A stretch of DNA of 64,000 nt from Rhodobacter viridis (GTDB lineage Bacteria; Pseudomonadota; Alphaproteobacteria; Rhodobacterales; Rhodobacteraceae). Of the stretch, positions 17,804-26,915 are shown in pieces. Numbering within the stretch: position 1 is the first letter of the stretch; each line of letters opens with the position of its first letter. The DNA lies in assembly GCF_003217355.1 (NCBI RefSeq), contig NZ_QJTK01000001.1:186001-250000 (forward strand), read 5' to 3'. The translations under genes and the position numbers were made by a program. The notes under the pieces were generated by a model, which had not been told where the DNA came from, did no database searches, and saw nothing but the letters and a program-made list of their open reading frames with translations.

Positions 17804-18280
17804 TCAGGCCAGCGCCTGTACCGCCGCCAGAACCGCCTCGGCATGGCCCTTGACCGAGACCTTGGGCCAGACCTGCGCCACCGTGCCCGTGGCGTCGATC
17901 AGGAAGGTGGCGCGCTGGATCCCCATCGAGGTGCGGCCATACATGCTTTTCTCGACCCAGGTGCCGTAAGCGTCGCAAACCGCGCCGCTTTCATCCGAGA
18001 CGAGCGCGACACCGAGCGCGTGCTTGGCGCAGAATTTCGCATGCGATTTCGTGCTGTCCTTGGAAATCCCCACCACGATCGCGCCCGCCGCGTCGAAATC
18101 GGGGCCGAGACGGGTGAAATCCAGCGCCTCGGTGGTGCAGCCGGGGGTATCGTCCTTGGGGTAGAAATAGAGCACCACCTTGCGCGGTGCGAGGCTGGAG
18201 AGCGTCAATTCCCCCGTCTCTTCGCCCTGACGGGTGACGGGAAGGGTGAAATCTGGCGCCTTTTCGCCGATAGCGATCAT
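17804..18280 (-). CDS. bcp: Thiol peroxidase, Bcp/PrxQ family
   Basis: This is a thioredoxin-dependent peroxiredoxin that reduces hydrogen peroxide and organic peroxides in the cytoplasm. It has 158 residues. The peroxidatic cysteine is in YPKDDTPGCTTEALDF. The resolving cysteine that many Bcp proteins carry five residues later is missing (leucine is there instead). Two other cysteines, in KFCAKH and AVCDAYG, could take that role. The ATG start is preceded by AAGGAGGAACGC. It is divergent from the large AsmA-like gene across 81 bases. Confidence 0.93.
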   Translation of the reverse strand: MIAIGEKAPDFTLPVTRQGEETGELTLSSLAPRKVVLYFYPKDDTPGCTTEALDFTRLGPDFDAAGAIVVGISKDSTKSHAKFCAKHALGVALVSDESGAVCDAYGTWVEKSMYGRTSMGIQRATFLIDATGTVAQVWPKVSVKGHAEAVLAAVQALA

Positions 18281-18361
18281 TTGCGTTCCTCCTTGTCGGA
18301 TGCGTAAATTAGAGTAGGGCAGAAGAACGCGCGGTCAAAGGGGCGCGACGCCAAGGGCAGG

Positions 18362-21300
18362 ATGAACGAAACGAACGACATTTCGGATCTCGGGGGGCCT
18401 CCTCGCGAGCATGAGACGGCAGCGCCGTCGCTGTTGGCATGGCCGCGGCGGCGGCTGGGGATCTGGCTGGTTCTGGGGCTGGCTTTGCTCGCCGCGATGT
18501 TGGCGGTCGCAACGGTGGCCCTGACGCATCTGCCGGTGCCGGTGCCGCATGCGCTTGTCAGCCGGATCGAGGCGCGCGCCAATGCCGCGCTGGCCGGGCG
18601 GATGGTGCTGCATGTGGGCTCGGCCTCGCTTGTCATCGAAGAGGGCTTCGCCCCCGAGGTGCGGCTGGGCATGGTGCAGATCGCCCAGCCCTCCGGCCTG
18701 CCGCTGGCGGTTCTGCCCGAACTGCGCACGCGCCTGCGGCCCGAGGAACTTTTGCGCGGTCGGGTACTGCCGCAGCGGCTGCAGATCGCCGGGGCTTCGG
18801 TGGCGCTTTTCCGCGGGGCGGATGGGCGGATCGATCTCAATCTCGGCAATGGCGGGGCGATCAAACTTGATCTGACCGATCCGCTGAAGGTCACCGACAG
18901 TATCGAGGCGATCTTTGCCACTCCGGCGCTGCAGGGCGTGACCGAGGTCTCGGCCGAGGATCTGCATATCCGCATGGTCGACGAGCGGCTGGAGCGGATC
19001 TGGGAAGTGTCGCAGGGGCGGTTCCGCCTGACCCAGACGGCCGAGGCGATCGGGCTGACGCTGGCCTTCGATGTCGGCGCCAAGGATGCGCTGCCCGCGC
19101 AGGTGGCGCTGACCGCCTCGACGCAAAAGCACAGCCCCGCCGCCGAATTCGGCGCCGCCGTGACCGGGATGCCCGCCGCCGATCTGGCGGTGCAATCGCC
19201 TGCGCTGGCGGTTTTGCGCACGCTCGATGCGCCGATCTCGGGCACGCTGCGCTCGGGCATCACCGAGGAAGGCGTGGTGCGTCAGCTTGATGCGAGCCTG
19301 CATATCGGGCAGGGCGCGCTGCAACCCTCCGAGGCGGTGAAGCCCGTGCCCTTCGACGCGGCCGATCTGCGGCTGAGCTATCAGCCCCACAGCGGCGTGG
19401 TCGAGATCAGCCGTCTTGATCTGCAAAGCCGGGCCTTGCGGCTGGCGGCGACCGGCACGGTGCGGCTGGCCGATTTCGAAAAGGGCCTGCCGCGCGAGGC
19501 GTTGGCGCAGGTGACGCTCTCGGACATCGCTTCCGACCCGGAGGGGCTGTTCGAGAAACCGGCGCGGTTTTCGCAAGGCGCGATCGACCTGCGGCTGCGG
19601 CTTGATCCGTTCCGCGTCGATCTGGGGCAGGTGCAACTGGTCGAGGGCAGCCGCCGGATTTCCGCCAAGGGGCAGGTTCTGGCCGGGCCCGCGGGCTGGC
19701 GCGTGGCCTTCGATGCCGGGGTGGGGGCGATCAGCAGCGCGGATCTGCTGGCGCTCTGGCCGAAATCGCTGGTGCCGCCGACCCGCGAATGGCTGGCAGA
19801 AAACGTCGCCACCGGCGAATTGCGCAATGTTCACGCGGCCTTGCGGCTGGTTCCGAAAGTGCCGCCGCGGCTTGAGCTCGGCTATGAATTCCGCGGTGCC
19901 GAGGTGAAGGTGCTGCGCACGCTGCCCCCTGTGCGCGAAGGGCGTGGCTTCGCCGGCATCACCGAGAACAAGCACACGCTGATGGTCGAGGAGGGCACGT
20001 TGCAGGCGCCCTCGGGCGGGCAGATCGAGGTGGCGGATTCGGTGATGACCGTGCCCGACATCCGCGAAAAACCCGCGCGCGCCGAGGTGAAGCTGGTCAC
20101 CCGCGCCCCGATTCCCGCGGCGCTGTCGCTGCTTGATCAGGAGCCGTTCCATTTCATGTCGAAGGCCGGGCGCGGCACCGACATTGCCACCGGCTGGGCC
20201 GAGGCCCGCACGCAGCTGCGCTTTCAGATGAAGAAGCGCATCCTGACCGAGGATGTCGATTTTCAGGTCGCGGCGCGGCTGACCGACGTCGTCTCCGACA
20301 AGATCGTGCCGGGCCACACGCTGACCTCGCCGCGGCTGACGCTGACCGCCGATCGCGCCGGGATGGTGATTTCGGGCGCGGGAACCTTTGATATCGTGCC
20401 GTTCCAGGGCCGCTGGGCGCAGCGCTTCGGGCCGGAGTTCCGCGGCATCTCGCGCGTCGATGGCTTTGTCGAGGTGACGCCCGAGGGGCTCGATCATTTC
20501 AAGATCGCGCTGCCCAAGGGCTCGGTTCTGGGCGAGGGCTGGGGCTCGCTTGTGATCGATCTGCACAAGGATCAGGTGCCGGCCTATCGCTTTGCCTCGG
20601 ACCTGAAGGGGCTGAAGCTTGCGATCCCCGAAGTGGGCTGGTCGAAGGGCGCGGCGGCGACGGGGCGGATCGAGGTGGCAGGGCATCTGGGCCCGGTGGC
20701 CTCGGTCGACAGTCTGAAGGCCAGCGCGCCCGGGATCGCGGCCGAAGGGCGGCTGCAGATTTCCGACAAGGGCTTCGAGAAGGCGATCTTCAGCAAGCTT
20801 GCGATCGGCAAATGGTTCGATGGCGTCGTCGATCTGATCGGCCGCGGCAAGGGGCGGGTGCCCGATGTGAAGGTGCATTCCGGCTGGCTCGATCTGCGCA
20901 GCGCAAGCTTTGGCGGTGCGGCAGCTGGCGGCGGAACCGGCGGCGCAGGTCGCGCGGGCGCGGGCGGTGGCGCTGCGACAGGGGCGGGCAACCGGATCGA
21001 CGCGCAGCTCGACCGGCTGACGGTCTCGAGCGGCATCGCGCTCACGCCGCTTTCGGGGCAGTTCACCAGCAAGAGCGGCTTTTCGGGCGATTTTCGCGGC
21101 AGGGTGAATGGCGGCCCCGAAGTGACGGGCGCGGTGCTGCCGACCGGAAACGGGCGTTCCGCGGTGCGGATCACCGGGCCCGATGCCGGGGCGGCGCTGG
21201 CCGCGGCGGGGGTGTTCTCGAAGGCCCGCGGCGGCACGCTCGATCTGACGCTGATGCCGGTCGAGACGAAAAGCTACGACGGGCGTCTGGCCGTGTCGAA

Positions 21301-21730
21301 CCTGCGGGTGAAGGACGCGCCGGTGCTGGCCTCGATGCTGTCGGCGGCCTCGGTGATCGGGCTTCTGGAACAGCTCAACGGCGAGGGCATCCTGTTTTCC
21401 GATGTGTCGGGGCGGTTCCATCTGTCGCCGCAGGGCGTCTCGGTCACCTCGGGGCAGGCGGTCGGCGCCTCGATGGGCGTGACGATGAACGGCAATTATT
21501 ACCCCGACACCAAGGCCATCGACATGCAGGGCGTGGTGACGCCCTTCTATCTGGTCAATGCCATCGGGCAGATCTTCGCGCGCAAGGGCGAGGGGCTCTT
21601 TGGCTTCAACTACCGCATGCGGGGCACCTCGGACGCGCCGCGCATCGCGATCAACCCGCTGTCGATCTTCACCCCCGGCATGTTCCGCGAGATCTTCCGC
21701 CGCGCTCCGCCGAAACTGGTAACCGAATGA
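18362..21730 (+). CDS. Large AsmA-like/DUF3971 envelope protein
   Basis: This is a 1122-residue protein with a single N-terminal membrane helix (about residues 33-55) and a long, mostly beta-sheet periplasmic part. The C-terminal third ([31 protein letters not shown] and on) resembles the AsmA-like domain of the YhdP/TamB group, proteins thought to bridge inner and outer membrane for phospholipid transport. A glycine/alanine-rich linker lies near residues 851-880, which is unusual. Its stop overlaps queA by four bases. A role in lipid transport is inference from family. Confidence 0.85.
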   Translation: MNETNDISDLGGPPREHETAAPSLLAWPRRRLGIWLVLGLALLAAMLAVATVALTHLPVPVPHALVSRIEARANAALAGRMVLHVGSASLVIEEGFAPEVRLGMVQIAQPSGLPLAVLPELRTRLRPEELLRGRVLPQRLQIAGASVALFRGADGRIDLNLGNGGAIKLDLTDPLKVTDSIEAIFATPALQGVTEVSAEDLHIRMVDERLERIWEVSQGRFRLTQTAEAIGLTLAFDVGAKDALPAQVALTASTQKHSPAAEFGAAVTGMPAADLAVQSPALAVLRTLDAPISGTLRSGITEEGVVRQLDASLHIGQGALQPSEAVKPVPFDAADLRLSYQPHSGVVEISRLDLQSRALRLAATGTVRLADFEKGLPREALAQVTLSDIASDPEGLFEKPARFSQGAIDLRLRLDPFRVDLGQVQLVEGSRRISAKGQVLAGPAGWRVAFDAGVGAISSADLLALWPKSLVPPTREWLAENVATGELRNVHAALRLVPKVPPRLELGYEFRGAEVKVLRTLPPVREGRGFAGITENKHTLMVEEGTLQAPSGGQIEVADSVMTVPDIREKPARAEVKLVTRAPIPAALSLLDQEPFHFMSKAGRGTDIATGWAEARTQLRFQMKKRILTEDVDFQVAARLTDVVSDKIVPGHTLTSPRLTLTADRAGMVISGAGTFDIVPFQGRWAQRFGPEFRGISRVDGFVEVTPEGLDHFKIALPKGSVLGEGWGSLVIDLHKDQVPAYRFASDLKGLKLAIPEVGWSKGAAATGRIEVAGHLGPVASVDSLKASAPGIAAEGRLQISDKGFEKAIFSKLAIGKWFDGVVDLIGRGKGRVPDVKVHSGWLDLRSASFGGAAAGGGTGGAGRAGAGGGAATGAGNRIDAQLDRLTVSSGIALTPLSGQFTSKSGFSGDFRGRVNGGPEVTGAVLPTGNGRSAVRITGPDAGAALAAAGVFSKARGGTLDLTLMPVETKSYDGRLAVSNLRVKDAPVLASMLSAASVIGLLEQLNGEGILFSDVSGRFHLSPQGVSVTSGQAVGASMGVTMNGNYYPDTKAIDMQGVVTPFYLVNAIGQIFARKGEGLFGFNYRMRGTSDAPRIAINPLSIFTPGMFREIFRRAPPKLVTE

Positions 21731-22779
21731 ACCTTTCCGACTTCGACTTCGACCTTCCCGAGGGGCTGATCGCCACCCGGCCCGCCCGTCCGCGCACCGC
21801 GGCGAAGCTGCTGGTGGCGACGCCCGAGGCGATCCGCGATCTGACCGTGGCGGATCTGCCCGATCTGCTTGGCCCCGGGGATCGGCTTGTGCTGAACACG
21901 ACGAAGGTCATTCCGGCGCGGCTCTCGGGCAGGCGCACGCGCCAAAGCGCGCAAGGCGAGGTGGTGGCGAAAGTCGAGGTGACGCTTCTCGAACCCGCTC
22001 CGGGCGGGGACTGGATGGCCTTGGCGAAACCGCTGCGCAAGCTGAAGGAAGGCGAGGAGATCGTCTTTTCCGCGTCCCTGTCGGCCCGGGTCGAGGCGAT
22101 CGCCGAGGCGCAGATGCGCATCCGCTTCAACCTGACCGGACCGGATTTCGACGCGGCGCTGGCGGAAGCCGGGGCGATGCCGCTGCCGCCCTATATCGCG
22201 GCCCTGCGCGCGCCCGACGAGCAGGACAAGACCGATTACCAGACCGTCTTCGCGCAAAATCCGGGGGCTGTCGCCGCGCCCACGGCCAGCCTGCATTTCA
22301 CCCCGGAACTTCTTGAAAAGCTGCGCGAAAAAGGCGTTCAGTTCACCGAGGTGACGCTGCATGTCGGCGCCGGAACCTTCCTGCCCGTCAAGGTCGAGGA
22401 TGTCACGACGCACAGAATGCATGCGGAATGGGGCGAGGTGTCCGCCCAAGCCGCGGCCGAGATCAACGCGACGAAGCTTGCTGGCGGGCGGGTGATTCCG
22501 GTCGGCACGACGGCGCTGCGGCTGATCGAGAGCGCCGCGACCGGGCCGGGCGTGATCGCGCCTTTCGCCGCCACGACCGACATCTTCATCTATCCGGGCT
22601 ACCGCTTCCGCATCGCCGATGCACTGATGACGAATTTCCACCTGCCGAAATCGACGCTGCTGATGCTGGTGTCCGCCCTGATGGGGCAAGAGCGCATTCG
22701 CGAAATCTATGCCCATGCGCTCACGAAGAATTATCGCTTCTTCTCTTATGGTGATGCCTCGCTTCTGCTACCCGGGTGA
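21727..22779 (+). CDS. queA: S-adenosylmethionine:tRNA ribosyltransferase-isomerase
   Basis: This enzyme transfers and isomerises the ribosyl part of S-adenosylmethionine onto 7-aminomethyl-7-deazaguanine in tRNA, giving epoxyqueuosine at the wobble position. It has 350 residues, the family length. Recognisable parts are the N-terminal [23 protein letters not shown], the [16 protein letters not shown] segment, and the C-terminal [18 protein letters not shown] and [13 protein letters not shown]. The ATG overlaps the stop of the AsmA-like gene by four bases, so the two are coupled although functionally unrelated. Confidence 0.96.
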   Translation: MNLSDFDFDLPEGLIATRPARPRTAAKLLVATPEAIRDLTVADLPDLLGPGDRLVLNTTKVIPARLSGRRTRQSAQGEVVAKVEVTLLEPAPGGDWMALAKPLRKLKEGEEIVFSASLSARVEAIAEAQMRIRFNLTGPDFDAALAEAGAMPLPPYIAALRAPDEQDKTDYQTVFAQNPGAVAAPTASLHFTPELLEKLREKGVQFTEVTLHVGAGTFLPVKVEDVTTHRMHAEWGEVSAQAAAEINATKLAGGRVIPVGTTALRLIESAATGPGVIAPFAATTDIFIYPGYRFRIADALMTNFHLPKSTLLMLVSALMGQERIREIYAHALTKNYRFFSYGDASLLLPG

Positions 22780-22803
22780 CGACCCCAAACTGCGAGTATT
22801 CCG

Positions 22804-24063
22804 ATGCTGTCCGTTCTGCGTTCCACCTGGCCACTGCTTCTGGGCGTGATGCTGCTGATGGTCGGCAACGGCATGCAGGGCACGCTTTTGGGCATCCGCG
22901 GCGCGCTTGAAGGCATCGGCACCTACAAGATGTCGATGGTGATGTCGGCCTATTTCGTGGGCTTCCTGCTGGGCTCGCATTTCACCCCGCAGATGATCGC
23001 GCGGGTGGGCCATGTGCGGGTCTTCGCCGCCCTTGGCAGCATGATTTCCGCGGTGCTGATCCTCTATCCGGCCTGGCCGAACTGGATCGGCTGGGCGGCG
23101 ATGCGGGTGGTGATCGGATTTTCCTTCTCGGGCGTCTATATCACCGCCGAAAGCTGGCTGAACGCCTCGGTCAGCAACCGGATGCGGGGGCAGGCGCTTT
23201 CGGCCTATATGATCGTGCAGATGATCGGCATCATCTCGGGGCAGGCGCTGATGAACGTCGGCGATCCGGGCGGGTATCTGTTGTTCGTCATCCCCTCGGT
23301 GCTGGTCTCGGTCGCCTTCACGCCGATACTTTTGTCGGTCGCGCCCGCCCCCGAATTTTCCGAGGTGCGGCGGCTGAATTTCCGCAAGCTTTTCGCCGTC
23401 TCGCCGCTCGGCGTCGTGGCGATGTTCCTGATGGGAGGCGTCTTCTCGGCGCTGTTCGGGATGGTCTCGGTCTGGGGCACCTCGGCGGGTCTGTCGGTCA
23501 AGCAGATTTCGATCTTCGTTGGTGCGATCTATCTGGGCGGGCTTGTGGCGCAATATCCGATTGGCTGGATGTCCGACCGGATGGACCGGCGCAAGCTGAT
23601 CCTGCAGGTGGCGATCATCGGCGCGGCGGCGATGTTTGCGGCTGCGGTGCTGAATCCCGGCTTCTGGGCGCTGGTCGGCCTTGGCGCGGTGATCGGCGGC
23701 GTCGCCAACCCCCTTTACGGCCTGCTCATCGCCTATACGAACGACTATCTCGACAAGACCGACATGGCTGCGGCCTCGGGCGGGCTTCTTTTCGTCAACG
23801 GCGTCGGGGCGATCAGCGGCCCGCCGGTCACCGGCTGGCTGATGGAGCGCACGGGCTCGGGCGGCTTCTTCCTGTATGTCGCGATCCTGATGGCGGGCAT
23901 CGCGCTTTACGCGGGTTGGCGCATCCTGCGCGCGCCCGGACGGGCCGGGGCTTATCCGGCCTCTTTCGCGGTGGTCTCCCCCGCCGCAACCGCGCTCGCG
24001 GTCGAGGCGGTGCTCGACTCGGGGGGTGAGGGCGGCAAGTCGCGCGGTTCGCATACTGCCTGA
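22804..24063 (+). CDS. Major facilitator superfamily transporter
   Basis: This is a 419-residue membrane protein with about 12 predicted helices and MFS-style loop motifs, including GWMSDRMDRRKLI after the sixth helix region. It resembles the YcaD/YfkF-like group (sugar-efflux-like MFS), but the substrate is unknown. It starts 24 bases after queA and is probably in the same transcript. The last about 30 residues are soluble. Confidence 0.85.
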   Translation: MLSVLRSTWPLLLGVMLLMVGNGMQGTLLGIRGALEGIGTYKMSMVMSAYFVGFLLGSHFTPQMIARVGHVRVFAALGSMISAVLILYPAWPNWIGWAAMRVVIGFSFSGVYITAESWLNASVSNRMRGQALSAYMIVQMIGIISGQALMNVGDPGGYLLFVIPSVLVSVAFTPILLSVAPAPEFSEVRRLNFRKLFAVSPLGVVAMFLMGGVFSALFGMVSVWGTSAGLSVKQISIFVGAIYLGGLVAQYPIGWMSDRMDRRKLILQVAIIGAAAMFAAAVLNPGFWALVGLGAVIGGVANPLYGLLIAYTNDYLDKTDMAAASGGLLFVNGVGAISGPPVTGWLMERTGSGGFFLYVAILMAGIALYAGWRILRAPGRAGAYPASFAVVSPAATALAVEAVLDSGGEGGKSRGSHTA

Positions 24064-24200
24064 GCCTTGGGCAATCTGCCGCAGTTTTGGGCAAAATGGG
24101 GCAGAGTTGCGGACCAATTCTCTGCGGATGCGGGGCGGGCTTGCAATTCTCGGGCCGGTTGGCACGCTGACAGGGCTGCTCCTAACCCAAGGGGGGACAC

Positions 24201-24764
24201 ATGGATGAGATCACCGAAGTGATCGCGTACTGGCACGACGATGTCGGCCCGGATCGCTGGTACAACGCAACACCCGAACTCGATGCCGAGATCCGCACCC
24301 GCTATCAGGGGTTGTGGGAGCGCGCACGAACGGGCGCCTGTGATGATTGGGCGCAATCGGCCGTGGGCGCGCTCGCGCTCTGCATCCTCTTCGATCAGAT
24401 GCCGCGCAACATGTTCCGCGGCGAGAAACTGGCCTTCGCGACGGACGCGCAGGCCCGCAAGGTGGCCGATGCCGCGATCGAGCGTGGCTTCGACATGGAA
24501 ATCGTCGATCCGCTGCGGCAGTTCTTCTATGTGCCGTTCATGCATTCCGAAAGCCTTGCCGATCAGGAACGCGGTGTGCGTCTGGCGGCGGAACGGATGC
24601 CGGACGAGCATCTGCTGCACGCCAAAGCCCATCGCGCGGTGATCGCGCGGTTCGGCCGCTTCCCGTGGCGCAACGAACTCGTTGGCCGTTATTCCTCGGA
24701 CGAGGAAGCCGTCTTCCTGTGGCAGGGCGGTTACGAGCGGATGCTGGCGCACGTCGCCCGCTGA
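24201..24764 (+). CDS. DUF924 family protein
   Basis: This is a 187-residue soluble protein of the DUF924 family (all-helical, TPR-like fold by family). Landmarks are VIAYWHDDVGPDRWYN at the start, LCILFDQMPRNMFRG, RQFFYVPFMHSE and the C-terminal FPWRNELVGR. The function is unknown. The ATG follows AAGGGGGGACAC. It stands alone and is followed by a strong terminator. Confidence 0.9.
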   Translation: MDEITEVIAYWHDDVGPDRWYNATPELDAEIRTRYQGLWERARTGACDDWAQSAVGALALCILFDQMPRNMFRGEKLAFATDAQARKVADAAIERGFDMEIVDPLRQFFYVPFMHSESLADQERGVRLAAERMPDEHLLHAKAHRAVIARFGRFPWRNELVGRYSSDEEAVFLWQGGYERMLAHVAR

Positions 24765-24783
24765 ATGATCGCACCAGATCCCG

Positions 24784-24812
24784 AAACGCGCCCTTTTCGG
24801 GGCGCGTTTTCC
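24784..24812 (+). terminator. Terminator after the DUF924 gene
   Basis: A perfect 10-base-pair stem, AAACGCGCCC (24784-24793) with GGGCGCGTTT (24800-24809), has a six-base loop and ends in a T run. Confidence 0.85.
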
Positions 24813-24885
24813 ATTTCGGGGTGCGGCTTCTTGAAGCGGCTGCGAAAATAGTTTAATGCCAAACCATCTTGAGATGGAGGGACGG

Positions 24886-26280
24886 ATGGCCGCCAAGAGC
24901 TTCGACATGATCGTGATCGGTGCGGGACCGGGGGGCTATGTCGCCGCGATCCGCGGCGCGCAGCTGGGGCTTTCGGTGGCCGTGGTCGAGCGCGAGCATC
25001 TGGGCGGCATCTGTCTGAACTGGGGCTGCATCCCGACGAAGGCGCTTCTGCGCTCGGCCGAGGTGTTCCACCTGATGCATCGCGCCAAGGACTTCGGTCT
25101 GAAGGCCGAGGGGCTGGGCTATGATCTTGATGCCGTAGTGGCGCGGTCGCGGGCGGTGGCGAAGCAGCTCTCGGGCGGCATCGGGCATCTTTTGAAAAAG
25201 AACAAGGTCACCGTGCTGATGGGCGAGGCGAGCCTGCCGCGCGCCGGTGTGGTGGCGGTGAAATCCGCCGCGGGGGTCGAGGAAATCACCGGCAAGGCGA
25301 TCGTTCTGGCCACCGGCGCCCGGGCGCGGACCCTGCCGGGGCTCGAGGCGGATGGCGATCTGGTCTGGACCTACAAGCATGCGCTGGTGCCCAAGCGGAT
25401 GCCGAAGAAGCTGCTGGTGATCGGCTCGGGCGCGATCGGGATCGAATTTGCCTCCTTCTTCAACACGTTGGGCGCCGATACCACGGTGGTCGAGGTGATG
25501 GACCGCGTGCTGCCCGTTGAAGATGCGGAGATTTCGGCTTTCGCGAAGAAGCAATTCGTCAAACAGGGGATGAAGATCCTGGAAAAGACGACGGTGGTGA
25601 AGCTCGACCGCAGCCCGGGCAAGGTCGTCGCGCATCTGCAGGATGCCAAGGGCACCACGACCGCCGAGTTCGACACGGTGATTTCGGCCGTCGGCATCGT
25701 CGGCAATGTCGAGGGGCTGGGGCTGGAGGCGCTTGGCGTGAAGATCGACCGGACCCATGTGGTCGTCGATGAATTCTGCCGCACCGGCGTGCCGGGGCTT
25801 TACGCCATCGGCGACATCGCCGGGGCGCCGTGGCTGGCGCACAAGGCCAGCCATGAAGGCGTGATGGTGGCCGAGCTGATCGCGGGCAAGCATGCCCATC
25901 CGATCAAGCCGGGCACGATCGCGGGCTGCACCTATTGCACGCCGCAGGTGGCCTCGGTCGGCATGACCGAGGAAAAGGCGAAAGCCGCGGGTTACGAGGT
26001 CAAGGTCGGCCGCTTCCCCTTCATCGGCAACGGCAAGGCGATTGCATTGGGCGAGCCCGAGGGGATGGTGAAAACCGTCTTTGACGCGAAGACCGGGGAG
26101 TTGCTTGGCGCGCATATGGTCGGCGCCGAGGTGACCGAGATGATCCAGGGCTATGTGATCGGCCGCACGCTGGAAACCACCGAGGAAGACCTGATGCACA
26201 CCGTCTTCCCGCATCCGACGCTGAGCGAGATGATGCATGAAGCGGTGCTCGACGCCTATGGGCGCGCGCTGCACATGTGA
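24886..26280 (+). CDS. lpdA: Dihydrolipoyl dehydrogenase
   Basis: This is the FAD flavoenzyme (E3) that reoxidises dihydrolipoyl groups of 2-oxoacid dehydrogenase or glycine cleavage complexes with NAD+. It has 464 residues. The FAD motif GAGPGG is at 12-17, the redox-active cysteines C43 and C48 are in CLNWGC, a second nucleotide motif GSGAIG follows, and the catalytic base is in HPTLSEMMHEAV near the C-terminus. The ATG follows GGAGGGACGG. No E1 or E2 gene is adjacent, so the partner complex cannot be told from context; the CLNWGC form is often seen in pyruvate dehydrogenase E3 of alphaproteobacteria. Confidence 0.96.
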   Translation: MAAKSFDMIVIGAGPGGYVAAIRGAQLGLSVAVVEREHLGGICLNWGCIPTKALLRSAEVFHLMHRAKDFGLKAEGLGYDLDAVVARSRAVAKQLSGGIGHLLKKNKVTVLMGEASLPRAGVVAVKSAAGVEEITGKAIVLATGARARTLPGLEADGDLVWTYKHALVPKRMPKKLLVIGSGAIGIEFASFFNTLGADTTVVEVMDRVLPVEDAEISAFAKKQFVKQGMKILEKTTVVKLDRSPGKVVAHLQDAKGTTTAEFDTVISAVGIVGNVEGLGLEALGVKIDRTHVVVDEFCRTGVPGLYAIGDIAGAPWLAHKASHEGVMVAELIAGKHAHPIKPGTIAGCTYCTPQVASVGMTEEKAKAAGYEVKVGRFPFIGNGKAIALGEPEGMVKTVFDAKTGELLGAHMVGAEVTEMIQGYVIGRTLETTEEDLMHTVFPHPTLSEMMHEAVLDAYGRALHM

Positions 26281-26307
26281 CAGAGCGGGGGCGCCGCCCC
26301 CTGCCGC

Positions 26308-26685
26308 TCAGACCCGCACCACCGCGCCGCCGCCCGACACCCAGTCGCCGAAGCCGCCGAGGTTGTAGACCTCCTTGTAGCCCATCTCGACGAGCATCTG
26401 CGCCGCGCCCGCGCTGCGCCCGCCCGCGGCACAAAACAGCACGACGGGTTTTTCAAGCGACAGCTCCTTCAGGCATTCCGGGCTCGACGGGTCGCATTTC
26501 ATTTTCACCGTGGCCAGCGGCACATGCAGCGCCCCCTTGGCCGTGCCCGAGGCGCGCAGTTCCATCCCGTCGCGCACGTCGATCAGCACCACGTCGCCCT
26601 TGGCCGCTTTCGCCACCGCATCGGCGGGCGCGATCCGTTGCACGTGGGCGCCACCCGACACGGCAGACCGCAGGAAGTTGAACAT
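26308..26685 (-). CDS. Single-domain rhodanese-like protein
   Basis: This is a 125-residue rhodanese-fold protein. The active-site loop reads CAAGGRS, with C85 as the persulfide-forming cysteine, and the domain has the usual DVRDGMEL and GYKEVYNLGGFGDW parts. Two further cysteines lie in KCDPSSPEC. The start is set by an AAGGAG site six bases before the ATG of MFNFLRSAV; an ATG six codons earlier is less well placed. It probably carries sulfur in a persulfide form. A promoter with palindromic DNA lies upstream. It is convergent with lpdA and divergent from uvrA. Confidence 0.9.
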   Translation of the reverse strand: MFNFLRSAVSGGAHVQRIAPADAVAKAAKGDVVLIDVRDGMELRASGTAKGALHVPLATVKMKCDPSSPECLKELSLEKPVVLFCAAGGRSAGAAQMLVEMGYKEVYNLGGFGDWVSGGGAVVRV

Positions 26686-26769
26686 CGAAAACTCCTTCTC
26701 CATGCGCCCCGACCGGCGCCTTGATGCTGTTCATGCGGCCAAACCGCCGCGGCTTTCAAGCTATTTCAT

Positions 26770-26798
26770 ATTATACATGCGAAGATTTGCATGCAATG
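26770..26798 (-). promoter_or_regulatory. Promoter with palindromes before the rhodanese gene
   Basis: On the minus strand a perfect -10 hexamer TATAAT (26775-26770) has TTGCAT (26796-26791) 15 bases upstream as a possible -35. The -35 overlaps a perfect 10-base palindrome TTGCATGCAA (26787-26796). A second inverted repeat CATGC-N8-GCATG (26776-26793) spans the spacer. The stretch is strikingly AT-rich. This is the layout of a repressor-controlled promoter; the regulator is unknown. Confidence 0.55.
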
Positions 26799-26835
26799 CC
26801 CGCCGTTGTCCTATTTCCGGGCACGGCAGGGAAAA

Positions 26836-26850
26836 GTTCTCGTTACGTTC
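26836..26850 (+). promoter_or_regulatory. SOS (LexA) box upstream of uvrA
   Basis: GTTC (26836-26839) and GTTC (26847-26850) are separated by exactly seven bases. GTTC-N7-GTTC is the LexA site known from Rhodobacter and other alphaproteobacteria, including before uvrA. It lies 66 bases upstream of the uvrA ATG. Confidence 0.82.
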
Positions 26851-26915
26851 GCAATTTCTCGTTGGAGACTCGGGCGCAAGCCCCTATCTATGGGGCCTGA
26901 CATCTGGGGGCGGGC

